Assembly (NCBI GenBank): GCA_012518115.1
Contig: JAAYTD010000022.1
Coordinates: 1 to 51,527 of the forward strand
DNA length: 51,527 nt
Reading direction: 5' to 3'
Source: Ignavibacteria bacterium
GTDB lineage: Bacteria > Bacteroidota > Ignavibacteria > Kapaibacteriales > UBA2268
The position numbers and the translations under genes are program-made. Below, one piece after another: positions 51,278-51,527 of this stretch. Under the pieces are notes generated by a model that worked only from the letters and a program-made list of their open reading frames with translations, did no database searches and was not told the DNA's origin. Each line of letters starts with the position of its first letter. Within the stretch, counting starts at the first letter, position 1.

Positions 51278-51527
51278 TGAGATATGTAAGTTTGACTATT
51301 ATAATAAGTTGGTTGCTACTTCTATGTAGCAACCAACAAATAGTCGCTAACGGTATATTAATTCCAAAATTAAGTCTGAATAAAACAGAAATAGATTATT
51401 GTAGTCAGAGTAATTCTTATAATGAATTTGTTCTTACCATTGATTTAGGAACAACTATTATACCGGCAGATTCTTTGTTCTTTGTAAATTTAGCTTTTGC
51501 TTATAATAAAGAAAAAGTTGTTATAGA
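51278..51527 (+). CDS. Exported protein, 3'-truncated by the window edge
   Basis: The frame opens at an ATG 15 bases after the preceding stop and runs off the window; 83 residues are visible. The N-terminus MRYVSLTIIISWLLLLCSNQ is a signal peptide (possible cleavage near VANG, or a lipobox-like LLLLC). The mature part begins GILIPKLSLNKTEIDYCSQS and looks like an Ig-like strand pattern (LTIDLGTTIIPADSLFFVNL). The close spacing puts it in the same operon as the T9SS gene upstream. The signal-peptide codons contain an 11-bp perfect inverted repeat. Confidence 0.7.
51309..51336 (+). repeat. 11-bp inverted repeat inside the start of the last gene
   Basis: TTGGTTGCTAC, six bases, GTAGCAACCAA: a strong hairpin 31 bases after the ATG. 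It could affect translation, or act as an intercistronic stop signal for the gene upstream; no U-tract follows. Confidence 0.6.

Overview
The window reads as AT-rich (roughly one third G+C by eye) chromosomal DNA from a bacterium of the Bacteroidota/FCB group, possibly one of its Ignavibacteria- or Kapabacteria-like branches; the exact lineage cannot be fixed from the sequence. Three things point there: type IX secretion (T9SS) C-terminal sorting domains on at least four proteins, promoters of the form TTTG-N19/20-TAnnTTTG (clear before gcvT, ffh and several secreted-protein genes), and many genes without a Shine-Dalgarno sequence. The window starts inside metK and ends inside a secreted-protein gene.

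Layout. 0-3.2 kb: the 3' part of metK, then gcvT, an FmdB-type zinc-ribbon gene and hslV. 3.3-8.0 kb: a small membrane protein and three exported proteins of unknown function, each behind a related 5' leader (promoter, 5'-terminal stem-loop, terminator-like element) and ended by related terminators. 8.1-11.4 kb (minus strand): yigZ, a small lipoprotein, an S24/UmuD-like protein lacking the expected catalytic serine, and a T9SS-targeted beta-propeller protein. 12-19.8 kb: housekeeping genes mtaB, ffh, rpsP, fabG, acpP, fabF, a J-domain protein and dapF. A tRNA-Gly(GCC) lies convergently on the minus strand. 20-25.4 kb: a small exported protein, an acyl-CoA synthetase, cheW with two small, possibly broken upstream frames, and an ABC-2 permease.

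25.4-30.2 kb: a repeat cluster, then a two-gene operon for a 1250-residue secreted protein and a small T9SS protein. 30.6-37.0 kb (minus strand): a TRIC/YicG-type channel, a three-domain MEMO-AMMECR1-radical SAM fusion with an N-terminal signal-like segment, a YfhO-family membrane protein and engB. 37.2-39.4 kb: an outer-membrane-like protein, ybaB and recR, then tRNA-Arg(CCG). 39.5 kb to the end: a membrane-anchored TPR protein followed by a surface-protein block: a 2838-residue T9SS adhesin-like protein, a 790-residue T9SS protein and the start of another exported protein.

The intergenic regions carry a mosaic family of short repeats made of interchangeable modules, called A, B, C and D below. 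At least nine copies of module A are present, all outside genes. Conserved junctions between modules suggest they spread as composites. The most interesting items are the shared leader cassettes at 3.8-8.0 kb, the exported-looking AmmeMemoRadiSam triple fusion, and the modular repeat family.
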